Part shown: in pieces, positions 8,491 through 16,708 of the stretch
Layout: each line of letters opens with the position of its first letter
How positions within the stretch are numbered: position 1 is the stretch's first letter
DNA from: Clostridiales bacterium
GTDB lineage: Bacteria > Bacillota > Clostridia > Christensenellales > JAISNN01
Reading direction: 5' to 3'
Length of the DNA stretch: 37,155 nucleotides
Assembly (NCBI GenBank): GCA_031275485.1
Contig: JAISOS010000005.1
Span: forward strand, 1-37,155
Translations under genes and position numbers: made by a program
Notes under the pieces: model-generated
Told to the model about the DNA's origin: nothing
The model's database searches: none
Seen by the model: the letters and a program-made list of their open reading frames with translations, nothing else

Positions 8491-8509
8491 AGAGACACGG
8501 AAAAAATCT

Positions 8510-9601
8510 TTAAACGTTAAATCTAAACAATATCACGTCGCCGTCGTTGACGATATAGTCTTTTCCTTCGCTACGAACCTTACCCTTTTCCTTTGCCGCC
8601 GCGAAAGAGCCGCATTCGACAAGAATGCGCCAATCTACGACTTCGGCCCTTATGAAGCCTTTTTCAAAGTCCGTATGGATTTTGCCCGCCGCCGCGGGCG
8701 CTTTGGTCCCGCGCTCGATTGTCCATGCGCGGGTTTCCTTTTCGCCGGCGGTTAGGTAGCTTATCAGTCCTAAAAGCCCGTATGCCGCCGTAATAAGTTT
8801 GTCGAGACCGCTCTCCGTAAGTTTCATTTCCCGCATAAAAACGGCTCGGTCGGACTCGTCCAGGCCGTTCAGCTCGTCTTCCAATTTCGCGCATACTACG
8901 ATGACTCCGCAACGCTCCTTTTCCGCGTATTCGGTCACGCGCAGAACCTCCGCGTTCGGAGGGGCGCCTATATCGTTTTCGGATATGTTCGCGGCGTATA
9001 TTACGGGTTTTAAGGTCAAAAGAAATAACGACGACGCGTACTCCCGTTCATTCGCGCTCATAGGCATTGCGCGGGCGGGTTTGCCTTCGTCGAGAAAACG
9101 CCGCGCGCGTTCCAAAAACTCAATTTCGGCGGCGTATTTTTTGTCGCCGGATTTGCTTTGCGTCCGCGCGCGATCCAACCGCTTGGAAACGGTTTCCGCA
9201 TCGGCGAATATCAGCTCCAAATTTATCGTCTCGACATCGCGGACCGCGTCCGTGCCGCCGTCCACATGCGAGACGTTTCCGTCATCGAAACAGCGCACGA
9301 CATGTACTATCGCGTCAACCTCGCGTATGTGCGATAAAAATTTGTTGCCCAAACCTTCGCCGCGCGACGCGCCCTTGACCAGCCCCGCTATATCGACGAA
9401 TTCTATTGCCGTGCGCGTGATTTGCTTGCTGTTGTATAGCGCGGCGAGTTTGTACAGCCGTTCGTCGGGTACGGGTACGACGCCGACGTTCGGCTCTATC
9501 GTACAAAACGGGTAATTCGCACATTCCGCGCCCGCTTTCGTTATTGCGTTAAAAAGAGTGCTCTTGCCCACGTTGGGCAAACCTACTATGCCTAATTTCA
9601 C
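8510..9601 (-). CDS. ychF: YchF-family ATPase (Obg-related)
   Basis: This 363-aa protein is a standard-length ribosome-associated P-loop NTPase of the YchF/OLA1 family, which binds ATP rather than GTP. The P-loop is GLPNVGKST (7-15), with the switch/G3-like DIAGLV (70-75) and NISEND (205-210) in place of the usual NKxD. A TGS domain fills about 280-363. The start is GTG at 9601. An in-frame TAA lies two codons upstream, and the family's N-terminus begins right at this point, so no other start is possible. The AAGAGG ribosome site directly abuts the GTG, which is unusual. It is monocistronic and convergent with the small membrane protein gene. Confidence 0.95.
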   Translation of the reverse strand: MKLGIVGLPNVGKSTLFNAITKAGAECANYPFCTIEPNVGVVPVPDERLYKLAALYNSKQITRTAIEFVDIAGLVKGASRGEGLGNKFLSHIREVDAIVHVVRCFDDGNVSHVDGGTDAVRDVETINLELIFADAETVSKRLDRARTQSKSGDKKYAAEIEFLERARRFLDEGKPARAMPMSANEREYASSLFLLTLKPVIYAANISENDIGAPPNAEVLRVTEYAEKERCGVIVVCAKLEDELNGLDESDRAVFMREMKLTESGLDKLITAAYGLLGLISYLTAGEKETRAWTIERGTKAPAAAGKIHTDFEKGFIRAEVVDWRILVECGSFAAAKEKGKVRSEGKDYIVNDGDVILFRFNV

Positions 9602-9633
9602 CTCTTAGGTACCGCCTTTTAAAAGATTATAAA

Positions 9634-9673
9634 TATGAATTTCCGCATCTTGCGAATATGTATGAATTTCCGC
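9634..9673 (-). repeat. Pair of 13-bp direct repeats upstream of ychF
   Basis: TATGAATTTCCGC occurs at 9634-9646 and 9661-9673, a 27-bp step, between ychF and its expected promoter region. It could be an operator or leader element; no regulator is identified. Confidence 0.4.
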
Positions 9674-9869
9674 GCCTTATTAATACAAATTAGAGCACCA
9701 TATAAACGCAAACTTTCAAGCCGCGTATTTGTCCGATTGAAAAGCCGCGCGGAATAATCGGAAAAACGGCGTTTGCCGACCGCCGCAAATGCGGAAAACA
9801 AAAATTTTATACGGTATATTTTAATTATAAATTAATATCATTTATTAGTAAAGAAAATTCAGGGGAATT

Positions 9870-10631
9870 ATGAAAATATTCGAAGCGTTTATTTTGGGGA
9901 TGGTCCAAGGGCTGACCGAATTTATCCCCGTGTCGAGCAGCGGACATCTTCTTCTCCTCGAAAAATTCGGGATAGGCTCCCCGTCCGTGTTTTTTAATCT
10001 TGCCCTCCACGCCGGAACGCTTGCCGCCGCGTGCGCGTTTTATCGCAAAAACGTCGTCGCAATCATAAAAAAGCCCTTTGGACGGGAAGGTTTATCGCTC
10101 CTTGCCGCCACTGCGGTTACGGGTGTTCTCGGGCTTTTCGCCGATTTTTTTTTGAACGATATTTTGGAGGGACGTTTTTTGGCCGCCGGTTTTATGCTGA
10201 CCTCCGTCATTATATTGTGCGCGGAAACCCTGCCGGATAAGAACAAACAGACGAACGGGATTTCTCCCGTCCGCGCCCTCGTTTGCGGACTGAGCCAGGG
10301 CATAGCGGTCATACCCGGTCTTTCGCGGAGCGGCGCGACTATATCGGCGCTTCTTTTTATGAATACCGATAGGGAAAAAGCCGCGAATTTTTCATTCTTG
10401 CTCTCTATGCCCGTTATTCTCGCCGGATTTATTTTGGAGGTTGCAAAAAACCGCGCTTGGAGTGCGGGCGCGCAGGAAATACCGCCCGTAATGGTCGGGA
10501 TGCTGACGGCGGCCGTAAGCGGTTTTTTCGCCGTAAAAGGCTTTGTGAAATTCTTAAAAAAAAGAAGTATGAAGAGCTTTGCGTATTACACGGCGGCGCT
10601 TGCCGCCGCCTGTCTTTTTTTTAGGTTATAA
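9870..10631 (+). CDS. uppP: Undecaprenyl-diphosphatase UppP/BacA
   Basis: This integral membrane enzyme dephosphorylates undecaprenyl diphosphate to recycle the lipid carrier for peptidoglycan and is linked to bacitracin resistance (EC 3.6.1.27). The family motifs are intact: QGLTEFIPVSSSGHL (13-27), LHAGT with His48, and PGLSRSGAT (149-157). At 253 aa with several hydrophobic helices it is close to the usual 265-275 aa. The ribosome site AGGGG lies about 4 nt before the ATG. It appears monocistronic, with a repeat copy starting 17 bp after the stop. Confidence 0.93.
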   Translation: MKIFEAFILGMVQGLTEFIPVSSSGHLLLLEKFGIGSPSVFFNLALHAGTLAAACAFYRKNVVAIIKKPFGREGLSLLAATAVTGVLGLFADFFLNDILEGRFLAAGFMLTSVIILCAETLPDKNKQTNGISPVRALVCGLSQGIAVIPGLSRSGATISALLFMNTDREKAANFSFLLSMPVILAGFILEVAKNRAWSAGAQEIPPVMVGMLTAAVSGFFAVKGFVKFLKKRSMKSFAYYTAALAAACLFFRL

Positions 10632-10647
10632 CGGAAAAATTTTTTTG

Positions 10648-10722
10648 AAATTTATACGGGGGGGAAAAACCTTTTATTCATAAAAGGCGTCTCCCCGTAC
10701 TCCTTTTTTCAAAGAAAACTTT
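10648..10722 (-). repeat. Dispersed palindromic repeat, copy 4
   Basis: TTTATACGGGGGGG, an imperfect core with CCTTTTATTCATAAAAGG, then CTCCCCG and CTCCTTTTTTCAAAG. The TATAC flank faces uppP. Confidence 0.8.
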
Positions 10723-10978
10723 ACCGTAGCCTTTGAAGACGGTAAGGTCGGCGAAGTATGTCTTAAAATCGTTTCTTACTATGCCGAACACGAATGAAAT
10801 TCCGGACGCGGCGCAAAGGCAGTCTATTTTTTTATAACGGTAAATCATTTCGGAATAGCGACGGTTACGCTTCCGGAAATCGCGTAAGATACGGAGGTTA
10901 GTAAAAATACGGTATCTTTTTTTGTTCGATTTTAATGAAACGGGTATAAAGTCTCTTTTTTAAACCGATAATTACGGT

Positions 10979-11350
10979 GTGAAAAAGAGGCTTTTTATTT
11001 TTGCCGTTTTGGCGGTTCAGCTTTTGTTCCGGCGGGGAGTCGGCTTGGAAAGTCTTTGCGCAAAGTTTCGGAACGACGAGGGTTATTCGTATTACGAATA
11101 CCTTGTGAGTGAAAACGGTTATGCCGAAATCGTGAGACTTACGTCTGGGCGGTCAATCTTCGAAATTGCCGAAAAGCTGCGCGTTCGCGTCATAAAGACG
11201 GAGCGGTTTTTCGATACGGAAATTCTGTTTGGATATGTTGTCGGATTAAACGGATTTTACGTACTCGACGGACGGCTGATAAACGTTCAAATAGCGGACA
11301 ATGGCGATTTTATCCTTATAGGTTCGCCGTATATCCCCGACGGATTTTAA
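10979..11350 (+). CDS. Small hypothetical secreted or membrane-associated protein
   Basis: This 123-aa product is not recognised. The GTG start has no clear ribosome site. A hydrophobic N-terminus (MKKRLFIFAVLAVQLLF) could be a signal peptide, although RR follows it. The rest is mixed charged and hydrophobic sequence with an EIAEKLRVRVIKTERF stretch and a beta-rich end. It is flanked by repeat copies with no operon partners. Codon use and G/C-rich third positions look like neighbouring genes, which supports coding, but function is unknown. Confidence 0.55.
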   Translation: MKKRLFIFAVLAVQLLFRRGVGLESLCAKFRNDEGYSYYEYLVSENGYAEIVRLTSGRSIFEIAEKLRVRVIKTERFFDTEILFGYVVGLNGFYVLDGRLINVQIADNGDFILIGSPYIPDGF

Positions 11351-11544
11351 TATACGGTCGCTATGAATCGGAAATACGGGTACGCGGCGTTATAAAAACG
11401 CGGGGATGGCGCCGCGCGCCGTATCGCGGCGGCTTATTTTGATTTTTTCCGTCCGTATTCGAAGTTTCCTTGTCGGTACGGCAAGCAAAGTTTTAAAAAT
11501 TGTTCAAATCTCCTCTTACGCCGATTGTTTTGAGCATCCGTAGA

Positions 11545-11612
11545 GCTTTTTGGAATGGGAGCGCGGGAAAACCTTTTGTGAACAAAAGATTTCCCCCCTG
11601 CATAATCTTAAA
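11545..11612 (+). repeat. Dispersed palindromic repeat, copy 5
   Basis: AGCTTTTTGGAATGGGAGCG leads into GCGGGAAAACC, the core TTTTGTGAACAAAA and CCCCCCTGCATAATCTT. The CATAA flank faces the downstream M23 gene. Confidence 0.85.
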
Positions 11613-11672
11613 AAACGAAAAACTTAAAAAACAAAAAAAATATAAAAATTTTTGAATAAATATATTCGAGCG

Positions 11673-11714
11673 GTCAATAATTAAGGCATTACTGTCGATA
11701 ATTAAGTTATTATT
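11673..11714 (+). promoter_or_regulatory. Two tandem 21-bp repeats upstream of the M23 gene
   Basis: GTCAATAATTAAGGCATTA and GTCGATAATTAAGTTATTA follow each other at exactly 21 bp, two helical turns, ending just before the ribosome site of the next gene. This looks like a paired operator or a repeat-containing promoter. The transcription factor is unknown. Confidence 0.45.
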
Positions 11715-11730
11715 AAAACGGAGGAAATCT

Positions 11731-12366
11731 ATGGCTAATTCAAATTTTTCGGAAAGGGTTAAGGGCTTTTTCAAAAAAAACTATTACTACGTTATTATAG
11801 CGGTATGTATCGCGGCTATCGGGACTGTGATAACGACGGCGGCGCTTAAATCCGGTAAAAATCCGGTAACCCCGCCAATCGACGAGCCCGATAAGCCGAG
11901 CACGGTGATTCCCGAAGACTCGGGAAAGGAAACGGATACTGCGCCCGTATACTTTCTTATGCCTTTAGAAGGCGCGACGGGAACGGGACTTGTCTACGAC
12001 GAGAACGAATTGCAGTATTCTGCAACCCTTAACCAATGGTCGGCGCATTACGGCGTCGACTACCTCGCGCCCGAAGGTACGGACGTGTTCGCCGCTTACG
12101 ACGGAGTGGTCGAGTCCGTCGTTACGAACGAAATGTGGGGAACAAAAATTGTGATTCTGCACGACGGCGGCATACGCTCGGTCTACGCTTGCCTCGGCGC
12201 GAACGTAGGCGTCTTAGAGCGGCAGAAGGTTGCGAAGGGTCAAAAAATCGGCGTCGTGTCGAATACGGGCTATCTCGAAGCCTCGCAAGGGTCGCATTTG
12301 CATTTTGAGCTGACGGCAGACGACAAAAATATCAATCCGGTCTCTTATTTCGAGGAGAATAAATAG
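11731..12366 (+). CDS. SpoIIQ-like membrane-anchored M23 (LytM-fold) protein
   Basis: This 211-aa protein has a short cytoplasmic N-terminus, one membrane helix (about 20-40), a Pro/Asp linker and a LytM domain (about 75-206). Metal-ligand motifs HYGVD (His106, Asp110) and HLHFEL (His189, His191) are present. However, the motif that normally reads Y-A-H-L reads YACL, so Cys154 replaces a catalytic histidine. M23 enzymes cut peptidoglycan cross-bridges. The size and single-anchor layout resemble SpoIIQ of spore formers, where the LytM fold can be structural. With one active-site residue changed, activity is doubtful. GGAGG lies 6 nt before the ATG. It could equally be a generic LytM regulator of cell-wall hydrolysis. 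Confidence 0.75.
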   Translation: MANSNFSERVKGFFKKNYYYVIIAVCIAAIGTVITTAALKSGKNPVTPPIDEPDKPSTVIPEDSGKETDTAPVYFLMPLEGATGTGLVYDENELQYSATLNQWSAHYGVDYLAPEGTDVFAAYDGVVESVVTNEMWGTKIVILHDGGIRSVYACLGANVGVLERQKVAKGQKIGVVSNTGYLEASQGSHLHFELTADDKNINPVSYFEENK

Positions 12367-13033
12367 GAACGGTATGCGGCAAAACGCAGTTTGACGCCCG
12401 TCTCGAACAGCGTTTCGAGACGGCGTCGGACGGTTTTTCGGAGATTATACGGGGTGATTTTTCGTTCACAAAAGATCATCCCGTATAATCTTTTTTTAAG
12501 CTCTTTTTCGCATGGGGTTTTCCGAAAAATTCCGTTTATAGTCGTTATAAAATATAGTTGCGCGAGCCGAACGCCGTCTTGTCCGCCGTGAGCGGCGAAA
12601 AAACCGTTTTGCGTATTGTTCTAATACAAAACCCCTTTTGTCTAAAAGGATCCTTTAATGCGCCGTTTGACAGTTTGCCACTCATCGTTCTCGGCGTTTA
12701 TACGGAAGTCGCAAAATGAAAAAGCGCGAATGCTCGCGTCGGCAAAGGCGATATTCGGGTAGCTCGCACCGACGCTGTCTAAGCGCGGCTTGTATAGAAT
12801 CCTCGATACCGTCTTCGGCGGTTTAATAGAACGATCTTAAAGGCGCGCCGTCGGAATCGGAACGGTGATGAAACGCGGCGCCTTTTGAAAACGGAACCGC
12901 GAGGTTCAATATGAAAATCGGTTTACTTTCACCAGGGTCGCTTTAATTTATCCGTAAATTAAATACGGGCGCCAAAGCCGTTTTACGGCGCGGGATTGAA
13001 CGGTTATAATATTTTAAATTCGGCTTTTGCGCG
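12367..13033. other. Large non-coding gap
   Basis: No credible gene is seen. It holds a hairpin CCGTCTCGAA/TTCGAGACGG (12398-12422) just after the M23 gene, then repeat copy 6. Some 540 bp of mid-GC sequence follow without a start codon, ribosome site or clear RNA fold. A fragment resembling half a repeat core lies near 12631-12650. Confidence 0.5.
12441..12497. repeat. Dispersed palindromic repeat, copy 6 (symmetric ends)
   Basis: GATTATACGGGGTGATTTTT pairs with AAAAGATCATCCCGTATAATC. The TGAT/ATCA change in both arms keeps pairing compared with other copies. Confidence 0.8.
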
Positions 13034-13062
13034 TTGACATTCGGCGTCCGCTATGGTACAAT
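13034..13062 (+). promoter_or_regulatory. Promoter of paaK with a ~330-nt leader
   Basis: TTGACA (13034-13039), a 17-bp spacer and TACAAT (13057-13062). The next start codon is at 13399, so the transcript would have a long leader. That leader contains GTCCG/CGGAC (about 13165-13188) and other GC-rich self-complementary pieces. No known riboswitch or T-box motif was recognised. Confidence 0.65.
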
Positions 13063-13398
13063 AAAAAAGCGGGATAAACGGGATAAAAAGATAGAAGAGT
13101 TTTAGGGTTTAGCGGGGGCGCGTCAGATTTGAAACGACGGTTGAGACTTAAAAAATAGCGGTCCGTTAAGAAGCGAAAAGGCGGACGGTCAGATCATTTC
13201 CGCGCGGAAGATAAGCTTTTTTTCGAAGCCGGAATATTTACGGGAATATCGGGTTTATTTTCACACTGGCAAGAGCCGCGGTATTTCGGAGCTCGGCGCG
13301 CATCGGCGAGTTAAGCGGAACCGTGAAATAACGCGGTAAAAATACGTTAAAGCCGCTAAACGGCGCGAGAGAACGAAACGGCGGAGGAGGAATATGAA

Positions 13399-14634
13399 AT
13401 GCGGATGACGGACGGGATCTTATGCGATATAAGAAAGACTGTGTCGCGCGCGAAAAACAGCCGCTTTTACGGCGGGCATTTTAGAGGCGTCGAGGCGGAC
13501 GACATAAAAACCGCAGAGGATTTTTTGAAGTTGCCTTTTACCGAGAAGGACGATTTGCGCGGCGCGTATCCGCTGGGCTTACAGGCGGCGGACGACGAGA
13601 AAATTGTCAGAATACACTCGTCGTCGGGAACGACGGGCGCGCCCGTCATAATTCCGTACACAAAAAAAGACGTGGACGATTGGGCGGATATGTTCGCGCG
13701 CTGTTACAGAACGGCGGGCGTTACGCCTCTTGACCGCGTGCATATCACGCCGGGCTACGGGCTTTGGACGGCCGGCATAGGCTTTCAGCTCGGCGCGGAG
13801 AGACTTGGCGCGACGGCGATTCCGATGGGTCCGGGGAATACGGATAAGCAACTGAAAATGATGGAAGATTTGAAATCCACCGTGCTGTGCGCCACGTCAT
13901 CTTACGCGCTCTTGCTTGCCGAGGAAATAGGGCGGCGGGGCTTGAAAGGGAAAATTAATATTAAAAAGGGCGTGATAGGCTCCGAAAGATGGGGTAAAAA
14001 AATGCGCGAGCGTATAGCGGGCGAGCTGGACGCGGAATTGTACGACATATACGGTCTGACCGAGATTTACGGACCCGGGATAGGCATAAGCTGCGGCTAC
14101 GAATGCGGCATACATATGTGGACGGACTATTTTTATTACGAGCTGATAGACCCCGGAACGGGCGAAAACGTCGAGGAAGGCGAAATCGGCGAATTGGTTA
14201 TTACTACGTTGAAAAAGGAGGGCGCGCCGCTCATACGCTATCGCACGCATGACTTGACGCGCGAGTTGCCGGGCGAATGTCCCTGCGGATGCGGCTTTCC
14301 GCGTATAGACGCCATAATAGGGCGTTCGGACGATATGGTGAAGGTCAAGGGCGCGATAATATATCCGGGTATGGCGGACGCCGTTCTCGCGGTCGTAGAC
14401 GGTGTTGGCAGCGAATATCGGATAACGATAGACAGACTGAACGGCAAGGACGTTTTGCGGCTGTTTTTTGAAACCGCACTGACCGACGGCGACGGGATCG
14501 GAGAGCTTGAAAAACGCGTCGAAACGGCGTTCAAAAGCGGGACGGGCGTTACGCCCGAGTCCAAAGCCGTGCCGATGGGCAGTCTGCCGCGCAGCGAGAA
14601 GAAATCCGCGAGAATTTTTGACAATAGGTATTAA
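13399..14634 (+). CDS. paaK: Phenylacetate-CoA ligase family protein (PaaK-like)
   Basis: This 411-aa adenylate-forming enzyme would activate an aryl acid, typically phenylacetate, with ATP and CoA. It has the P-loop-like HSSSGTTGAPVIIPY (about 73-87), the central YGLTEIYGPGI motif (about 219-229) and a C-terminal CPCGCGFPRI plus GRSDDMVKVKGA hinge segment, all typical of PaaK. It is slightly short for the family (about 430 aa). In gut anaerobes PaaK homologues work in aromatic amino-acid fermentation, often beside indolepyruvate oxidoreductase genes, which are absent here. GGAGGAGG lies 8 nt before this ATG. An ATG 5 nt earlier leads to a stop after four codons. A repeat follows the stop. 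Confidence 0.88.
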   Translation: MRMTDGILCDIRKTVSRAKNSRFYGGHFRGVEADDIKTAEDFLKLPFTEKDDLRGAYPLGLQAADDEKIVRIHSSSGTTGAPVIIPYTKKDVDDWADMFARCYRTAGVTPLDRVHITPGYGLWTAGIGFQLGAERLGATAIPMGPGNTDKQLKMMEDLKSTVLCATSSYALLLAEEIGRRGLKGKINIKKGVIGSERWGKKMRERIAGELDAELYDIYGLTEIYGPGIGISCGYECGIHMWTDYFYYELIDPGTGENVEEGEIGELVITTLKKEGAPLIRYRTHDLTRELPGECPCGCGFPRIDAIIGRSDDMVKVKGAIIYPGMADAVLAVVDGVGSEYRITIDRLNGKDVLRLFFETALTDGDGIGELEKRVETAFKSGTGVTPESKAVPMGSLPRSEKKSARIFDNRY

Positions 14635-14644
14635 ATTTTGTTTT

Positions 14645-14717
14645 GAAGGATTATGCGCGGAAAGCCTTTTGTTCAAAAAGGCTTTCCGCGCGCCCCCTTT
14701 TTCAAAAAACTTTAATT
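14645..14717 (-). repeat. Dispersed palindromic repeat, copy 7
   Basis: GGATTATGCGCGGAAAGCC pairs with GGCTTTCCGCGC around TTTTGTTCAAAAA. Then comes CCCCCTTTTTCAAAAAACTTT. Both arms changed together (GCGCGG/CCGCGC, AAAGCC/GGCTTT). The CATAA-side flank faces paaK. Confidence 0.9.
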
Positions 14718-14781
14718 TTTTATAACGCTAAATATGACGGCGCGCGCTTCGCCGTAACGACGGGAGGATAGAAACGGGAAA

Positions 14782-15312
14782 ATGAAAAAGTTTTTCACTG
14801 AATTTAAAAAATTCATAAGCAAGGGCAACGTTGTGGACCTCGCGGTCGCCGTCATAATCGGCGCGGCGTTCGGCAAAATCGTCACGAGCCTTGTGGACGA
14901 CATAATCACGCCGCTGACGTCTCTACTTATAGGCGGCATAGATTTTGCGGAATTGAAATGGGTTATAGTCTCGGCGGGCGAAACGACCGCCGAGATCGCG
15001 TTGCATTACGGGCGGTTTTTGAAGAATATTTTAGATTTTCTTATCATAGCGTTTTCTATTTTTGTGATTTTGAGATTCTACAACAAAGCCAAAGCGAACA
15101 TTCAAAAACAGTTTAACGAGAGCGAGCAACGGCTGAAACGACTTTTGTCGAATGACGGCAAAAAAGCCGCCGCCGAAAATAACGGCGCGGAAAACGCAAA
15201 AAGCGCGGCGGACGTGGAAAACGGGGAGCGAAAAACCGCCGCAACGAATGAAAATCTGGAGATTTTAAAGGAAATAAGAGATTTATTGAACGATAAATTG
15301 ACGAAAAAATAA
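14782..15312 (+). CDS. mscL: Large-conductance mechanosensitive channel MscL
   Basis: This pentameric channel releases solutes on hypo-osmotic shock. The N-terminal helix and TM1 are typical (GNVVDLAVAVIIGAAFGKIV, residues 15-34). TM2 lies at about 78-100 (NILDFLIIAFSIFVILRF). The C-terminal bundle helix ends the protein (EILKEIRDLL). At 176 aa it is longer than the usual 130-150. The surplus is an Ala/Asn/Lys/Glu-rich segment at about 128-160 (AENNGAENAKSAADVENG) between TM2 and the final helix. The ribosome site is weak: GGGAGG lies 14 nt before the ATG. It appears monocistronic. Confidence 0.93.
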   Translation: MKKFFTEFKKFISKGNVVDLAVAVIIGAAFGKIVTSLVDDIITPLTSLLIGGIDFAELKWVIVSAGETTAEIALHYGRFLKNILDFLIIAFSIFVILRFYNKAKANIQKQFNESEQRLKRLLSNDGKKAAAENNGAENAKSAADVENGERKTAATNENLEILKEIRDLLNDKLTKK

Positions 15313-15325
15313 GAAATTTGAAGAT

Positions 15326-15379
15326 TCCGAATTTTCATGATAAAATGCCGTCAGGTTTATTCGCAGCAAAAATTCGGAG
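15326..15379 (+). terminator. Inverted repeat after mscL
   Basis: TCCGAATTTT (15326-15335) and AAAATTCGGA (15369-15378) can pair across a 33-nt loop, with a T-run starting about 10 nt later. The long loop makes a terminator role uncertain. Confidence 0.3.
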
Positions 15380-15534
15380 ACCTCAAATTTTTTTAAAACG
15401 GACTTCTTGATAAATGAAGGCGGAGATTATCGTAATTGCCGTCCGGCGGCAGTTGAATTTAGCCGCGAGACAAGGCGTTTTTCATTAAAAATCTAAAAAA
15501 AATATAAGTTTTTTATTTTTTTTGTTGTTTTTAT

Positions 15535-15563
15535 TTGACATAAAGAAAAAATAGTGATAGAAT
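15535..15563 (+). promoter_or_regulatory. Promoter of the ybxF-rpsL-rpsG-fusA translation cluster
   Basis: TTGACA (15535-15540), a 17-bp spacer and TAGAAT (15558-15563). The first start codon is 345 bp downstream, so a long leader is expected. Confidence 0.75.
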
Positions 15564-15571
15564 AGCTAGTG

Positions 15572-15599
15572 CTTGTGTTATCGGATAGCACAGTTTTTT
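15572..15599 (+). terminator. Hairpin plus T6 at the very start of the ybxF leader (possible attenuator)
   Basis: GTGTTA (15575-15580) pairs with TAGCAC (15586-15591) and is followed by TTTTTT (15594-15599), about 5-30 nt after the expected transcription start. It could be an early attenuator or a 5'-stabilising hairpin. Further GC-rich pairing exists in the leader at 15805-15840. Confidence 0.45.
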
Positions 15600-15907
15600 G
15601 CTAATTGGGAGAACGGTCTTCAATGCGGCTTTTGCCGCCGCGCGCGTCGTTAATGCGCCGAACCGATGAAAAACACCCGTAAAAAGCAGGGCGATACCCG
15701 TAATCGGAAAAAACGGATTTTTTAAAAATTTTTTGTTTGGTAAATGCGTTTTTCTTGCCGATAACAAGCGGAAATAAAAATTAAGCCGCTGCGGCGCGGT
15801 TGCGCCGACGGTGTAAATAACGGCGGTCGGCGCGCATTGAGATTGACGCCGTTGTATACGGCGCCGGCTTGCTTTTATCGTTAAGTACGTGGAGATTGCG
15901 GTTATTT

Positions 15908-16171
15908 ATGAGTAACGACGAAATAAAAGATTTGGTTAGTACGTCTTCCGCGCTTGTCGGAGCGAGGCAGGTGGAGAAGCATATTATAAAGGACGCTTTG
16001 CGGTGTGTGATAGTGTCCTTCGACGCGGACGGGCATATTCGGGCGAGGCTTGCCGCTCTTTGCGCCAAGCATAACGTGGAACTCGTCGACGGACCGCCGA
16101 TGAACGAATTCGGGAGGCTTTGCGGCATAGAGGTCGGGGCGAGCGCTGCGGGAATCTTAAAGAGCCGCTAG
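15908..16171 (+). CDS. ybxF: L7Ae/L30e-family RNA-binding protein YbxF
   Basis: This 87-aa protein matches the small L7Ae-like family (Bacillus YbxF/RplGB) that binds kink-turn RNA. Family features are GARQVEKHIIKDALRCV (about 18-34), the FDADG segment, and a C-terminal GRLCGIEVGASAAGIL signature. The start at 15908 gives the usual family N-terminus, although GGAG lies 13 nt upstream, farther than normal. As in Bacillus, it precedes rpsL, but rpoC, normally upstream, is replaced by mscL. Because YbxF-type proteins bind structured RNA, the long leader may be an autoregulatory target; this is inference. Confidence 0.85.
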   Translation: MSNDEIKDLVSTSSALVGARQVEKHIIKDALRCVIVSFDADGHIRARLAALCAKHNVELVDGPPMNEFGRLCGIEVGASAAGILKSR

Positions 16172-16284
16172 TTTTTTCAATAACTGCGCGGCGGCAATTA
16201 AGCGGATTAAATATTTGGGGTTGAAATATTTTTCTTCAATACGATAGCATACATACGGTTTTATTTTTATTTGGGAGGGCTACA

Positions 16285-16683
16285 ATGCCAACAATCAATC
16301 AATTAGTTAAACGCGGGAGAGAAAAACAGACGTATAAGTCTAAGGCTCCGATTATGGACGCGTGTCCGCAAAAACGCGGCGTGTGTCTTTCGGTCACGAC
16401 GACCTCTCCGAAAAAGCCTAATTCCGCTTTGAGAAAAATCGCGAGGGTGCGCCTTGTCAACGGCTCCGAGGGTACGATCTATATTCCCGGAATAGGGCAC
16501 AATCTGCAGGAACACAGCGTCGTTTTGATAAGAGGCGGCAGGGTGAGAGATTTGCCGGGCGTAAGATACCATATCATACGCGGCACGCTCGATACGGCGG
16601 GCGTCGCCAAGCGCAAACAGGCTCGATCCAAGTACGGCGCGGGCAAAGCGGCGGCGGTCGCGGCGGCGAAGGGTAAGAAGTAA
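16285..16683 (+). CDS. rpsL: 30S ribosomal protein S12
   Basis: S12 sits at the decoding centre of the small subunit and is the target site of streptomycin resistance mutations. The sequence is fully typical: [28 protein letters not shown], the [10 protein letters not shown] loop and [11 protein letters not shown]. The wild-type lysines and proline of the streptomycin region appear intact. It ends in a short Ala/Lys extension (132 aa against about 124-140). GGGAGG lies 6 nt before the ATG. A repeat copy separates it from rpsG, and a TATAAT box in that gap (16921) suggests a possible extra promoter. Confidence 0.98.
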   Translation: MPTINQLVKRGREKQTYKSKAPIMDACPQKRGVCLSVTTTSPKKPNSALRKIARVRLVNGSEGTIYIPGIGHNLQEHSVVLIRGGRVRDLPGVRYHIIRGTLDTAGVAKRKQARSKYGAGKAAAVAAAKGKK

Positions 16684-16708
16684 AAACGGGAAGCGGTTTT
16701 TTTGAAGG

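Noticed and set aside
10708-10900. Short coding-like fragments (VAFEDGKVGEV, VTVNHFGIATVTL) after uppP
   Set aside because: They might be remnants of a decayed gene, but they are too short and lack starts. The first begins inside a repeat.
12642-12836. Minus-strand open frame of 64 codons in the large gap
   Set aside because: It has no start codon or ribosome site, and a frame of this length is expected by chance.
15531-15767. Minus-strand 78-aa frame in the ybxF leader
   Set aside because: It overlaps the promoter and leader hairpin, with no ribosome site.
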